A stretch of DNA of 64,000 nt from NCBI RefSeq assembly GCF_029945685.1, contig NZ_JAQSDA010000011.1, positions 97,126-161,125 of the forward strand. The letters run 5' to 3'. The DNA is from Polaromonas sp. GTDB lineage: Bacteria > Pseudomonadota > Gammaproteobacteria > Burkholderiales > Burkholderiaceae_C. Shown piece after piece: positions 20,333-28,844 of this stretch (position 1 is its first letter; every line of letters begins with the position of its first letter). The translations under genes and the position numbers were made by a program. Under the pieces are notes generated by a model. It was not told the origin of the DNA, did not search any database, and saw only the letters and a list, made by a program, of their open reading frames with translations.

Positions 20333-20815
20333 ATGGCCTACACGCAGCCCCTGGCGGGCACCTCCACCGCGACGGGCACCGCGCCGGATGCCCCGGTCTG
20401 GCAATGGCTCGCCGACATCGTGCTCACGCTGCATGTGGCCGTTGTGGCCTTTGTGGTGGGCGGCCTGCTGCTGGTTCTGGCCGGCAACCTGCGGGGCTGG
20501 CGCTGGGTCAACGCCCTCTGGTTCCGGCTGGCGCACCTGGCGGCGATTGTGTTCGTGGTGGCGCAAACCTGGCTGGGCATGGTGTGTCCGCTGACCACGC
20601 TGGAGATGTGGCTGCGTGAGCGGGCCGGGGTGGCCGGCTACGGTGGCGGCTTTATCGAACACTGGTTGCAGCGCGTCCTCTACTACGAAGCGCCGTGGTG
20701 GGTGTTTGCCATCGGCTACTCGCTGTTCGGTCTGCTGGTGGTGGCTGCGTGGATTCGTTTTCCTCCCGAGCGCCGGAGACCTTCGCCCGAGAGCCGTCGC
20801 GGCAGCAGACCTTAG
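20333..20815 (+). CDS. DUF2784 membrane protein
   Basis: A small inner-membrane protein of 160 residues and unknown function. Three or four hydrophobic segments are visible, with the DUF2784 hallmarks HVAVVAFVVGGL, the RLAHL segment and CPLTTLEMWLRERAG near residue 84. The ATG at 20333 has AAAGGA upstream. The stop codon TAG forms the first bases of a family A repeat, so the charged tail RRRPSPESRRGSRP may be of recent origin. Confidence 0.85.
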   Translation: MAYTQPLAGTSTATGTAPDAPVWQWLADIVLTLHVAVVAFVVGGLLLVLAGNLRGWRWVNALWFRLAHLAAIVFVVAQTWLGMVCPLTTLEMWLRERAGVAGYGGGFIEHWLQRVLYYEAPWWVFAIGYSLFGLLVVAAWIRFPPERRRPSPESRRGSRP

Positions 20816-20880
20816 CTATTTTTTTGATAGCTGGCAGCGCCCGTTGCATCAGGGCGGATGCCGCTTTTGTTTCAAAAGCC
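20813..20880 (+). repeat. Dispersed repeat A, copy 4 (starts at a stop codon)
   Basis: TAGCTATTTTTTTGATAGCT is an exact-ended dyad (AGCTAT with ATAGCT), followed by GGCAGCGCCCG, CAGGGCGGATGCC and TTTTGTTTCAAAAGCC. The TAG stop of the DUF2784 gene is the left edge of the repeat. Confidence 0.75.
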
Positions 20881-20912
20881 CGGCTGCGCGCAGGGGGCGC
20901 CAGGCCGGTCCG

Positions 20913-21806
20913 TTATCGGGCTGCGCCGAACACCTTCACCCAGTAAATGCCTGCGCTGCTGTTGTTGTTCACTGCAAAGGCAGCGCCCATCTCGGTGTAG
21001 GCCGGTGACATCACGTTGGCGCAATGTTCCGGGCTTTGGAGCCAGTCCTGCATGGCGGCTTCGGCCATGGTGTGGCCGGCGGCGATGTTCTCGCCGATGG
21101 CGCGCCAGCGGTAGCCGCTGCTGCTGGCGCGTTCTTCCACATGGTTGCCATCACGGCCGGCGTGGTCGAAGTAGTTGTAGCGCGCCATGTCGGCGGCGTG
21201 GGCGGCTGCGACGGTCCGCAGTTTGGCGTTGAAATGAAGCGGGCGCGTTGCGGGGAAAGTCTCGTTGCCGCAACGGCGTGGTTGGGCGCGGGCCTCGTTG
21301 ACCAGGGCCAGCACACGCGATTGCAGGTCATCGGCCTGCGCTGCGCCGGGCGGCATGAAGGGTGCGGCCACCACGATCCAGGTCTGGGCGGCATGGTGGT
21401 GAAAACCGGCTTCGGTCAGATCGGCCTGGGTCAGCACGCTGCATGAGCTGCCCAGGCTGGCCCGCGTCAGCAGGGTGGCGCCCGCGCCGCGCAGGATGAT
21501 CTGCGCCCCGTTGACAGCGCGGTAACCAGCGCTTTTCAGCGCTTCGTCCAGCCGGTCACCACTGGCCAGGCGGGCCGCGGCGGCCGACAGGGCGGCGTTC
21601 TCGCGCAGGGGCGCGGCCTTGCCGGCTTGCCCTTCGCAGCCTTGCTGCCGCACGGCGTTGATGTCGCGCAACAGACCCGGTTGACGGTCGCTGTCCGACT
21701 GGGCCTGTACCGGTCCCGTGGCGGCCAGCAGGGCCAGCGCCAGACTCCCGGCGGCGTTCCGCCATGATTCACATTTTTTCGTCAGGGGGGTGCTGCCAGA
21801 GTTCAT
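20913..21806 (-). CDS. Secreted CAP-domain (SCP/PR1-like) protein
   Basis: An exported protein of 297 residues. The N-terminal signal (residues 1-35, ending ATGPVQAQ) leads into a first helical region resembling a degenerate CAP half (DINAVRQQGC, AALSAAAARLASGD). A canonical bacterial CAP domain follows (about residues 165-297), with LVNEARAQPRRCG, AAAHAADMARYNYFDHAG, GENIAAGHTMAEAAMQDWLQSPEHCANVM and the terminal YWVKVFG. Bacterial CAP proteins are extracellular with largely unknown activity. The ATG at 21806 is preferred over a TTG five codons upstream. Confidence 0.88.
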   Translation of the reverse strand: MNSGSTPLTKKCESWRNAAGSLALALLAATGPVQAQSDSDRQPGLLRDINAVRQQGCEGQAGKAAPLRENAALSAAAARLASGDRLDEALKSAGYRAVNGAQIILRGAGATLLTRASLGSSCSVLTQADLTEAGFHHHAAQTWIVVAAPFMPPGAAQADDLQSRVLALVNEARAQPRRCGNETFPATRPLHFNAKLRTVAAAHAADMARYNYFDHAGRDGNHVEERASSSGYRWRAIGENIAAGHTMAEAAMQDWLQSPEHCANVMSPAYTEMGAAFAVNNNSSAGIYWVKVFGAAR

Positions 21807-21870
21807 GCCGCATGGTAGCAACTTCGGCCTTCAAAGCCTGCCCCGGGGTTGTTCGAGGCCCGCAGGCTTC

Positions 21871-21931
21871 CTGTTTTGATAGCAGTCAGCGCCCGCCGGC
21901 AGGGGGCTCAGGCCGGTTTTTGATGCTCAGG
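21871..21931 (+). repeat. Dispersed repeat A, copy 5 (3' end of Fe-S protein gene)
   Basis: GTTTTGATAGCAGTCAGCGC, GGGGGCTCAGGCC and TTTTTGATGCTCAGG follow the family layout, with a partial left dyad arm. Its right half encodes, on the other strand, the last residues (EHQKPA) of the Fe-S protein gene ending at 21908. Confidence 0.65.
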
Positions 21932-23281
21932 AACGGCCGCTGGGGGCCGGTCGCCGGGCAGGTGTTCGGCCACCAGCTCCACCAGACTGGCAATGCGTGT
22001 GGGCCATTGGTCGGTTTCCGCGCCGGCCATGAAGTTGAGGCGGCAGCTGGCGCAGGAGACCACCACCGTGGCAGCGCCGGTGGTGTCGATCTGCTGGCGC
22101 TTGATTTCCCAGGCCTTGTGGCGCAGCGGGGCGGCGCGGTTGATCAGGAAGGCGCCGGCACCACCGCCGCAGCACCAGTTGAGTTCGGCCGTCGGCGCGG
22201 TCTCGCGGAACTCGCCGCCCAGCGCGCGGATGGCGGCACGCGGCTCGTCGATCACGCCGCCGTGGCGTGCCAGCTTGCAGGCGTCGTGGTAGGTGTAGGT
22301 CTGGCCGGCATCGCCAGGCTGCAGCTGCAGCCGGCCGCTCTGGATTTCGCGGCCGACAAATTCGGAGGCGGCCAGCACCTCGAAGGGCAGTGGTTCGCCG
22401 CCAGGCAGGCGCGCTTCCCAGCGCAGCGCCGGGTAGGCGTGGCCGCACTCGGGCAGGATCACGGTGTGCGCGCCTATGGCCAGTGCCTCCGCGATCAGCC
22501 GCTGGCTGGCCGCTTTCTGCAGGCCTTCGTTGCCCGACAGCAGGCCGAAGTTGGCCGCCTCGAAGCCGGCGCTGCGCAGCGTCCAGCGCAGGCCGAGCTG
22601 GTTGAGAATACGCGCCGTGGCCGCCAGCGCATCCTGGTACAGCAGCACGTCGATGACCGTGGTGACCAGCATCACGTCGGCGGCGGCTTCGTCCAGCGGA
22701 ATGGGGATGCCTTGCGCGCGCAAGGCCTCCACGGTCTGGACGAGTTCGGCCGGACCGACGCCGAACACCGTGCCGCGCCCGGCCTGCTCCTGCGCCACCG
22801 CCATCAACTCCAGCGGCACCAGGCCGGCTTCGGACAGCGCCTCGCGCATGACGTTGACGCCGCGCGCGATGTTGATGCCCATGGGGCAGACCATGCTGCA
22901 GCGGCCGCATTCGGTGCACGCGTCGTACACCAGCTCCTGCCATTCCTGCAGGTCGGCCACGGTGATGTCGGGTTTGAACAGGCGATGCAGGGGGGCAAAC
23001 GCCGAGGTCTCGCGCATGTGCACGCGCCGCAGCAGGTCGAGCTTGCGGGTCGGCGTGTACTTCGGGTCCTGGGTGCTCTGGTAGAAGTGGCAGGCCTCGG
23101 AGCAGTAACCGCAGTTGACGCAGGACTCCAGGTCCATGGCCAGCGCGCGGTCGGTCTTGCGGTGCATCACGGCCTTGGCCCGCGACAGCCGGGCGGCATC
23201 GGTGAGTTGCTCCGGCTGCGCCATCTCGCCCAGGTGGCGGATCGCCTCCTGGAATTGTTTGAAAACGGCCATGTCGATCAT
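21908..23281 (-). CDS. HdrD/GlpC-like iron-sulfur electron-transfer protein
   Basis: A 457-residue cytosolic, membrane-associated Fe-S protein. Two ferredoxin-type [4Fe-4S] motifs lie near the N-terminus (CVNCGYCSEAC and CTECGRCSMVCP). A C-terminal cysteine-rich CCG domain (YHDACKLARHGG, NWCCGGGAG, SCASCRLNF) is like those of heterodisulfide reductase HdrD, DsrK and glycolate oxidase GlcF; an upstream LPECGH segment may be the second CCG half. The ATG at 23281 overlaps the stop of the NarI-like gene (ATGA), so both are translated together. They probably form a quinone-linked oxidoreductase with unknown donor or acceptor. Confidence 0.85.
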   Translation of the reverse strand: MIDMAVFKQFQEAIRHLGEMAQPEQLTDAARLSRAKAVMHRKTDRALAMDLESCVNCGYCSEACHFYQSTQDPKYTPTRKLDLLRRVHMRETSAFAPLHRLFKPDITVADLQEWQELVYDACTECGRCSMVCPMGINIARGVNVMREALSEAGLVPLELMAVAQEQAGRGTVFGVGPAELVQTVEALRAQGIPIPLDEAAADVMLVTTVIDVLLYQDALAATARILNQLGLRWTLRSAGFEAANFGLLSGNEGLQKAASQRLIAEALAIGAHTVILPECGHAYPALRWEARLPGGEPLPFEVLAASEFVGREIQSGRLQLQPGDAGQTYTYHDACKLARHGGVIDEPRAAIRALGGEFRETAPTAELNWCCGGGAGAFLINRAAPLRHKAWEIKRQQIDTTGAATVVVSCASCRLNFMAGAETDQWPTRIASLVELVAEHLPGDRPPAAVPEHQKPA

Positions 23282-23958
23282 GTGCGTACTCCACGGCGTC
23301 CGAGAAAGCGGGCCAGCTGCATGCGGTTGGGCAGCACCAGAAAGGCGTGCATCAGCTTGCCGAAGGGAAACCACACCAGCAGCAGCTCCAGGCTCAGCAG
23401 GTGCACGGCCAGCGGGCCGCGGTACAGCGGGCTGGCTTGCGCGAGCAGGGCCGACGAGGGCTCACCCACGACGGCCATGCCGGTCATCAGGGGCAGCATG
23501 GTCAGCGCCCAGGTCAGCATGTCGTCGGCGCGGGATATTTTCTTGAGCACCGGGTCGGTGAGCCGGAACAGCAGGGCGATGAGCAGCGACACGATGGTGG
23601 CCGCAGCGGCGATGTAGATCGCCATGTCGGGCAGTGCCGGCCAGCCCAGGCCGGTCAGGCGGCGGATGAAGGCAATGTGCGGCGCGTAGCCGAAGAAGAC
23701 CAGGGCCAGTCCGATGTGAAAGACGTAGGGGTTGATCGTCACCAGCGTGGCGCTGGGATGAAAGCCGCGGTGCGGCGCCATGCGCAAAAGGCTGGCCCTG
23801 AGAGCATCGGTGGTGCCGAAGGCCTCGCGAGCCGGTGCCGGCCGGCCTGCGGGCGCCGGCAGGCGCCACAGCGAAAAAAGCCGCCATGCCACGCCAACCC
23901 CAAAAACGGCGATGGCGACCGCGAGCAGGGGGCCGCGCGCCCAGTCGAGCAAATCCAT
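23278..23958 (-). CDS. NarI-like quinone-interacting membrane subunit
   Basis: A 226-residue inner-membrane protein with about five hydrophobic segments, resembling the cytochrome b subunit NarI/DsrM/HmeC group. Histidines suitable for haem ligation lie in YVFHIGL, YAPHIAF, LAVHLLS and GKLMHAF. It partners with the overlapping Fe-S protein gene and would move electrons between that protein and the quinone pool. No molybdopterin catalytic subunit is present, so this is not nitrate reductase. Haem content is inferred only from histidine placement. Confidence 0.78.
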   Translation of the reverse strand: MDLLDWARGPLLAVAIAVFGVGVAWRLFSLWRLPAPAGRPAPAREAFGTTDALRASLLRMAPHRGFHPSATLVTINPYVFHIGLALVFFGYAPHIAFIRRLTGLGWPALPDMAIYIAAAATIVSLLIALLFRLTDPVLKKISRADDMLTWALTMLPLMTGMAVVGEPSSALLAQASPLYRGPLAVHLLSLELLLVWFPFGKLMHAFLVLPNRMQLARFLGRRGVRT

Positions 23959-24079
23959 GGTGTCCTGCCTTTTGTTAGGTTGTGTGTTGTGTCGGCGGGG
24001 AAAGGGTTCAGGCTAGCGCTCCGGCTGCGGCGCTGACTTGATGCATGTCAAGGAGGTGACACGCGGCCGCTCAGGGCTT

Positions 24080-24130
24080 AAGTGCTATTGAACCAATAGC
24101 GCATGATGCACAAATCTTGAGGGCTAGTAC
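24080..24130 (+). repeat. Dispersed repeat A, copy 6 (intergenic)
   Basis: AGTGCTATTGAACCAATAGC forms the left dyad, followed by GCATGATGCAC and TTGAGGGCTAGTACT. The right end is abutted by the inverted-end element that begins at 24124. Confidence 0.6.
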
Positions 24131-24287
24131 TGCAGCACGGAAGCAGCGAAACAAAATGAAAGTGATGACTTCGTGCCCAGGGCAAGGCGCAAGCCGCAGC
24201 GAAGACTGTGCGCCTTCGCAAGGGTTGCAACGCCGCCATGGGTGCGAAGGCGCGCTTTCATGTTTCGATATTTTCGGGTTGCACTAG
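24124..24287. repeat. 164-bp element with imperfect inverted ends
   Basis: This non-coding stretch starts CTAGT and ends ACTAG. Further inside, CGAAACAAAATGAAAG (left) faces CTTTCATGTTTCG (right), whose complement is CGAAACATGAAAG. The interior has a second dyad of GCGAAG/CTTCGC type. The right edge supplies the TAG stop of the epoxide-hydrolase-like gene. It could be a MITE-type or other non-autonomous element. With repeat A copy 6 it fills most of the 325-bp gap between 23958 and 24284. Confidence 0.5.
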
Positions 24288-25378
24288 GCATGAACGGTCT
24301 TCAAAAAGGCGATGAGTTCCCGGTTGACTGTTTCTGGTTGCTCCTGCTGAACCCAGTGGCCGCAGTTCGGGATCAAGACTGTTTTGGCAAGCTTGGGAAC
24401 CGTGGAGGCGAGACGGTCAAAGTTCGCACGGGTGCTGCGCAACACCGGGTCCTCCGCGCCAGCGATGAACAAGGTGGGTTGGACGATGGTCGCGCCGGCG
24501 AATTGCTCCATTTGCGACCAGTTGACGTCGAGGTTTCGATACCAGTTCAAAGGACCAGTCAAACCGTTGCGCGTAAATTCGGCAACGTAAAAATCGAACT
24601 CCCTGGGGCTCATCCAGGTTGGAGGGCGTTTAGGGTCAATCAGGGTATCCATCAAACCAGCGGGATTTGTGTGTGCAACCCGCCGCGTGAGTTCTGCCAC
24701 TCCCTCTGCCGAAGCCGAGTAGTAAAACGCCCGTAGAAATGCCGATATGTTGGGATTGAGTTCGGCCTCGGCAACACCTGCTTGCTGAAAGTAAACGATG
24801 TAGTTGAATCTGCCGCCGACGGCACGGCGCAGCCCTGCCACGGGTGGTGTGCTGCCGCGCTGGTTGTAGGGCACGCTCAAGGTCGCCAGGGCATGAAACC
24901 TTTGAGGAGCCAGCAGGGCGGCGTTCCATGTGAGGACTGCACCGAAATCATGCCCTACCAGAACGCATTGCTTTTCCTGGAGTACGTCCAGAAGTCCCGT
25001 TAGATCGGACGTGAGTTCTCTGATGGCGTAGGCATCAACCTGTTGGGGTCCGCCGGTGCGGCCATAGCCTCGCAGATCAGGGGCGACGACCCGGTAGCCG
25101 GCGGAGGCAATTGCAGGGATTTGATGGCGCCACGAATACCATGACTCGGGAAAACCGTGGCACAGCAGAACCAGCGGCCCTTGGCCCTGTTCAACGTAGT
25201 GGAGTTGAATCCTGCCAAGGTCGGCTGTCTTGCTGGTCCAGGCGCCCGGCGGCAAGTCGGCCTGGGGCTGCGCTTGCGCCGATGCGAACCCCGGGAAAAA
25301 CGAGGCAAGACCTGCAAGCTTGACTATTTCCCGCCGACTGAGTCCAGCGCTTTGTTTTGGTCGATTGGTGATCAACAT
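24284..25378 (-). CDS. Exported alpha/beta hydrolase, epoxide-hydrolase-like
   Basis: A 364-residue alpha/beta hydrolase with an N-terminal Tat-type signal (SRREIVKLAG, then a hydrophobic stretch ending FASAQAQ). The nucleophile elbow VLVGHDFGAVLTW gives the aspartate typical of epoxide hydrolases and haloalkane dehalogenases. The oxyanion motif LLCHGFPESWYSWRHQ is the HGxP type, and the late acid and His lie in IAGAEDPVL and NCGHWVQQEQP. Epoxide hydrolase is favoured over dehalogenase because of HGFPESW. By eye its codons are richer in A/T than the neighbours, which hints at transfer. The final stop lies in the inverted-end element at 24124-24287. Confidence 0.85.
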   Translation of the reverse strand: MLITNRPKQSAGLSRREIVKLAGLASFFPGFASAQAQPQADLPPGAWTSKTADLGRIQLHYVEQGQGPLVLLCHGFPESWYSWRHQIPAIASAGYRVVAPDLRGYGRTGGPQQVDAYAIRELTSDLTGLLDVLQEKQCVLVGHDFGAVLTWNAALLAPQRFHALATLSVPYNQRGSTPPVAGLRRAVGGRFNYIVYFQQAGVAEAELNPNISAFLRAFYYSASAEGVAELTRRVAHTNPAGLMDTLIDPKRPPTWMSPREFDFYVAEFTRNGLTGPLNWYRNLDVNWSQMEQFAGATIVQPTLFIAGAEDPVLRSTRANFDRLASTVPKLAKTVLIPNCGHWVQQEQPETVNRELIAFLKTVHA

Positions 25379-25520
25379 ACAGTTTTCCCTGAGGAGTGAA
25401 ACACATGAAGCCTAACGCTCAGAAACCCGCGTCGCAAGATCCTCGATCTGAAGGGACTGCAACTCCAGAGGACTGCAATGTGCCTTGAATCTGCCAGCCC
25501 ACAATGCACCTGCATTGCAC

Positions 25521-25590
25521 GCTGCTATGAAGTTGGTAGCAGCTTGTATCGGCTATTTTGGGCTACAGCCCGTTTTTGTTCTGAAAATGG
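25521..25590 (+). repeat. Dispersed repeat A, copy 7 (3' end of AraC gene)
   Basis: GCTGCTATGAAGTTGGTAGC, AGCTTGTATCGG, TTGGGCTACAGCCC and TTTTTGTTCTGAAAATGG match family A. The right end encodes, on the minus strand, the terminal residues HFQNKNGL and the stop of the AraC-type regulator. Confidence 0.7.
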
Positions 25591-26393
25591 CTCGGCGACT
25601 GGCCCATGGCGGCCTTGAACATGGCCGAAAACGCGCTGTCGCTGGCATAGCCGCTGGCGGCGGCCACCTGGCTGACGGACTGGCCGCGCGCCAGCAGGGG
25701 CAGGGCGTGGGCCAGGATGGCCTGCTGGCGCCACTGCTGGTAGCTCAGGCCGAGCTCATCGCGAAACAGCCGCGCCACCGTGCGTTCGCTGGCGCCTATG
25801 GCCCCGGCCCACTCGGCCAGCGTGGCGCGTTCGGACGGGGCGCGCAGCACCGCCTCGCACAGGGCGCGCAGGCGCTTGTCGCCGGTCTGCGCATTCGGCA
25901 GGGGCACGCCCAGCGCCTGGGTGTCGGCGTGGATCAGTTCGTCCAGCACCAGGCGGGTCAGCAACTGCTCACGAGTCTGGCTCAGCGGGCCTGCGTCGAG
26001 CGCGTGGATGGTTTCACGCAGCAAGGCGGAGACGACGATCACACGGCAGCCTTGCCAGTTCTCAGGTGTGGCGCTGGCGTCGATGTACAGCGTGCGGAAC
26101 TCCGCCGCCTCGAGCACGGTGATGTGGTGCCGCGCGCCCGGCGCTATCCACACCGCGCGTGAGGGCGGCACGATGTAGGTGACTTCATCGGCCTTGTGGT
26201 GGCCCTGCTCGGCCGTGACCTGCACGATGCCGCTGGCGCAGTAGGCCAGTTGCGCCCAGGCATGGGCATGCGGCTCGAAATGGGTGTCCACCGGCATGGA
26301 GCGCGCCCGCACGCGCACCGGACGCTCGCGGCTGGGCGTGAAGGGGTCGGTGTCGCCGACCGGCATGAAGTGGAGCCGGGAGCTGCGTGCCAT
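25563..26393 (-). CDS. AraC-family transcriptional regulator
   Basis: A predicted DNA-binding regulator of 276 residues. An N-terminal cupin sensor (PVDTHFEPHAHAWAQL, then YIVPPSRAVWIAPGARHHI) precedes two C-terminal AraC helix-turn-helix motifs (about residues 180-270): LAEWAGAIGASERTVARLF and VSQVAAASGYASDSAFSAMF. It is divergent from the MFS gene 93 bp away, so that carrier is the likely target. The start is uncertain: ATG at 26393 was chosen for length; ATGs at 26366 and 26453 are alternatives and none has a good ribosome-binding site. The last residues are repeat-encoded. Confidence 0.87.
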   Translation of the reverse strand: MARSSRLHFMPVGDTDPFTPSRERPVRVRARSMPVDTHFEPHAHAWAQLAYCASGIVQVTAEQGHHKADEVTYIVPPSRAVWIAPGARHHITVLEAAEFRTLYIDASATPENWQGCRVIVVSALLRETIHALDAGPLSQTREQLLTRLVLDELIHADTQALGVPLPNAQTGDKRLRALCEAVLRAPSERATLAEWAGAIGASERTVARLFRDELGLSYQQWRQQAILAHALPLLARGQSVSQVAAASGYASDSAFSAMFKAAMGQSPSHFQNKNGL

Positions 26394-26486
26394 GGAGGAA
26401 TGATGAAACCGTGGTTTGTCTGAAATTCGCCGAAGAATGGCTTTTTGTCGCATTTCAGAAGTCAGCGCCGATACTACGATGGCGCC

Positions 26487-27737
26487 ATGAATACATCAAG
26501 CACCCATGCGGGCCCCGGCGTGGTTCCCCTGCGCAGCGACGCCAGCGTGATTGGCCTGGTCGGGCTGGCGCACCTGATCAGCCATTTCAGCCAGCTGCTG
26601 CTGGCGCCGCTGTTCCCCTGGCTCAAGGACGAGTTCAGCGTCAGTTATGCCGAGCTCGGTTTTCTGATGACCATCTTCTTTGTCGTCTCATGCGCGGTGC
26701 AGGCGCTGTCGGGTTTTGTGGTGGACCGCTTCGGCCCGCGACCTATCCTGTTTGCGGGCCTGAGCCTGCTGGGCATCGCGGCCTTTGGTTATTCGGTCAG
26801 CACCAGCTACTGGATGATGGCCGGCTTTGCGGCGCTGGCCGGTGTCGGCAATGGCGTGTTCCACCCGGTGGACTACACGCTGCTCAACCGCAAGGTCAGC
26901 GCGCCGCGTCTGGGCCACGCCTACAGCGTGCACGGGATCACCGGCAGCCTGGGTTGGGCGCTGGCGCCGGCGCTGGTGGTGACGCTGACGTTTGCGTACT
27001 CGTGGCGGGTGGCGCTGGCGACGGCCGGTGTGCTGGCGTTTGCCGTGCTGGCCGTGCTGGTGCTGCATCGCGACAAGCTGACAATCCGGATTGCACCGCC
27101 CGTCCAGGGCGCGCCGGCGGCCGACAGCTCGCTGGGTTTTCTGAAGATTCCGGCGGTATGGATGTGTTTTGCCTTTTTCTTCTGGTACGCGATTGTGCTC
27201 AGCGTGGTGCAGGCCTTTGCGCCCGAAGCCGCACGCCAGCTGCACAAGGTGCCGCTGGCCCTGGTGGCGATGTGCCTGACGACTTACATGGTGTGCAGCG
27301 CGGGCGGCATGGTGCTGGGCGGTTTCCTCGCGTCGGACCCGGCGCGCTGCGAGCGCATTGTGGGTGCCGGCTTCGGGTTGGCGGCGGTGGTGGCGCTGTT
27401 GCTGGCCCTGGGCAGTTTTCCGGCCTGGATGGTGCCGGTTCTGTTTGGCGCCATGGGGTTTGCCTCGGGCATCGCCGGGCCGTCGCGCGACCTGCTGGTC
27501 AAACGCTCGACGCCCGACAACGCCTCGGGCCGCGTCTACGGCGTGGTCTACGCGGGCCTGGACATCGGGCAGGCGGTTTCGCCGCTGATCTTCGGCGTGA
27601 TGATGGACCACGGGCAGTTCCGCGGCGTGTTGCTGGGCCTGGCGCTGATGCAGGGCGTGCTGATTGCCAGCGCCTTCAATGTGCGGCGGGTGCGCCGCAC
27701 GCCGCTCGGGCAGGCGCCCGGGACCGTAGCCGGCTAA
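26487..27737 (+). CDS. Major facilitator superfamily transporter
   Basis: A 416-residue inner-membrane carrier with about twelve hydrophobic segments. The MFS loop 2-3 motif appears as GFVVDRFGPRPIL. NGVFHPVDYTLLNRKV and GHAYSVHGITGSLGWALAPAL resemble the fosmidomycin-resistance/CynX-like drug and anion carriers. The substrate is unknown. The ATG at 26487 follows the operator-promoter gap shared with the divergent AraC gene. The stop codon TAA overlaps the stop of the convergent phosphodiesterase gene. Confidence 0.87.
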   Translation: MNTSSTHAGPGVVPLRSDASVIGLVGLAHLISHFSQLLLAPLFPWLKDEFSVSYAELGFLMTIFFVVSCAVQALSGFVVDRFGPRPILFAGLSLLGIAAFGYSVSTSYWMMAGFAALAGVGNGVFHPVDYTLLNRKVSAPRLGHAYSVHGITGSLGWALAPALVVTLTFAYSWRVALATAGVLAFAVLAVLVLHRDKLTIRIAPPVQGAPAADSSLGFLKIPAVWMCFAFFFWYAIVLSVVQAFAPEAARQLHKVPLALVAMCLTTYMVCSAGGMVLGGFLASDPARCERIVGAGFGLAAVVALLLALGSFPAWMVPVLFGAMGFASGIAGPSRDLLVKRSTPDNASGRVYGVVYAGLDIGQAVSPLIFGVMMDHGQFRGVLLGLALMQGVLIASAFNVRRVRRTPLGQAPGTVAG

Positions 27738-28780
27738 CGCGTCGCTGGTGCCGGTCCCGGCAGCCACAGTGGCTTGAGGCCTTTGGGTCCGAGGGCTTGA
27801 AACACCCGGTCCGGCCGGTCGCTGACAATGCCGTCCACACCCAGATCCAGCATGTTGGCGATGTCGGACGGCTCATTGACCGTCCAGGCCAGCACCTGGA
27901 GTCCCAGTGCCTGCGCCTCTTTCACCTTGGCGGCGGTGAGGTCGCGGTGAAACGCCGACCAGGTGTGGCCGCCGGCCGCCTTGATCATCCGGGGGACCGA
28001 CCCATGGTCCCGGTAACGCAGCCCGGCGGTCCAGGGCGACGCCTCTGCCTGGTCGGCACCGATGTTGTCAAAGCCGCGCTGCTGCATGCTGAGGTACACG
28101 GTGGGGATGTCTGGCGCCTCCTGCTGCACGGTTTTCAGGGTGCGCCAGTCGAAGGAGAGGATGGAGGTGCGTGGGGCCAGCTTCGCGTCCCGGACCGCAG
28201 CCACCACGGCGCGCGCAAACACCTCGGGGCTGGACGTGAACTCGGGGGCCAGCGGCGACACCTTGGTTTCAATCGCAAAACGCACCTGCGTGTTGCCCGA
28301 CTTTTTCACCATCTCAAACAGGTCGGACAGGCGCGGAATCCGCGCGCCGTCGACAGGACGCTGTTCGGGGTAGGGCTTCGCATACGCCGAGCCCGGCTTG
28401 ATGCGCCCCACGTCATAGCGGCCCAGTTCCTCAAAACTCAGGCTGGAAATCGCCGGGCCGTGCGAGGCGAGGAAGTTGCCGTCCGGGCCGCGGGTGATGT
28501 CCGGGTTCAGCCTGGGGTCGTGCGAGATCACCAGGACGCCGTCGCGCGTGATCGCAATGTCCAGCTCCAGCGTGGTCACGCCCAGGCTCAGCGCCAGCGC
28601 AAAGGACTCGAGGGTGTTTTCCGGCGCCAGGGCGCGCGCGCCGCGGTGGCCCTGCACGTCGATGGTGCGCTCTGCAGGCTGGGCCACCGCGGCGGCCGGC
28701 AGGCACAGGCCAGCCAGCAGCGCCAGCAGGACGGTCCCGACGCGGGTGCAAGCATGGGGTGAAAAACGCTGGAATCTCAT
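27734..28780 (-). CDS. Periplasmic glycerophosphodiester phosphodiesterase
   Basis: A 348-residue exported enzyme that should release glycerol-3-phosphate from glycerophosphodiesters. The signal peptide (residues 1-33, ending PAAAVAQ) follows an ATG with AGGAGA 8 bp upstream. The GDPD catalytic signature is complete: QGHRGARALAPENTLESF, LELDIAITRDGVLVISHD (acidic metal ligands and second His) and FAIETK. The C-terminal VLAWTVNEP and GVDGIVSDRPD complete the barrel. It is GlpQ-like by location. Its stop (TAG) overlaps the convergent MFS stop within CTAA. Confidence 0.92.
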   Translation of the reverse strand: MRFQRFSPHACTRVGTVLLALLAGLCLPAAAVAQPAERTIDVQGHRGARALAPENTLESFALALSLGVTTLELDIAITRDGVLVISHDPRLNPDITRGPDGNFLASHGPAISSLSFEELGRYDVGRIKPGSAYAKPYPEQRPVDGARIPRLSDLFEMVKKSGNTQVRFAIETKVSPLAPEFTSSPEVFARAVVAAVRDAKLAPRTSILSFDWRTLKTVQQEAPDIPTVYLSMQQRGFDNIGADQAEASPWTAGLRYRDHGSVPRMIKAAGGHTWSAFHRDLTAAKVKEAQALGLQVLAWTVNEPSDIANMLDLGVDGIVSDRPDRVFQALGPKGLKPLWLPGPAPATR

Positions 28781-28844
28781 GTCGTCTCCTGGTGCAGGTC
28801 GGGCCGGGCATCGGCAGCGCAAGTTTAGGGCTGGTCAGGTCGTC

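Noticed and set aside
25379..25480. An integron attC site before the epoxide-hydrolase gene
   Set aside because: GCGTTAGGC fits one core site, but no matching inverse core or paired inner boxes could be found, and no integrase is present.
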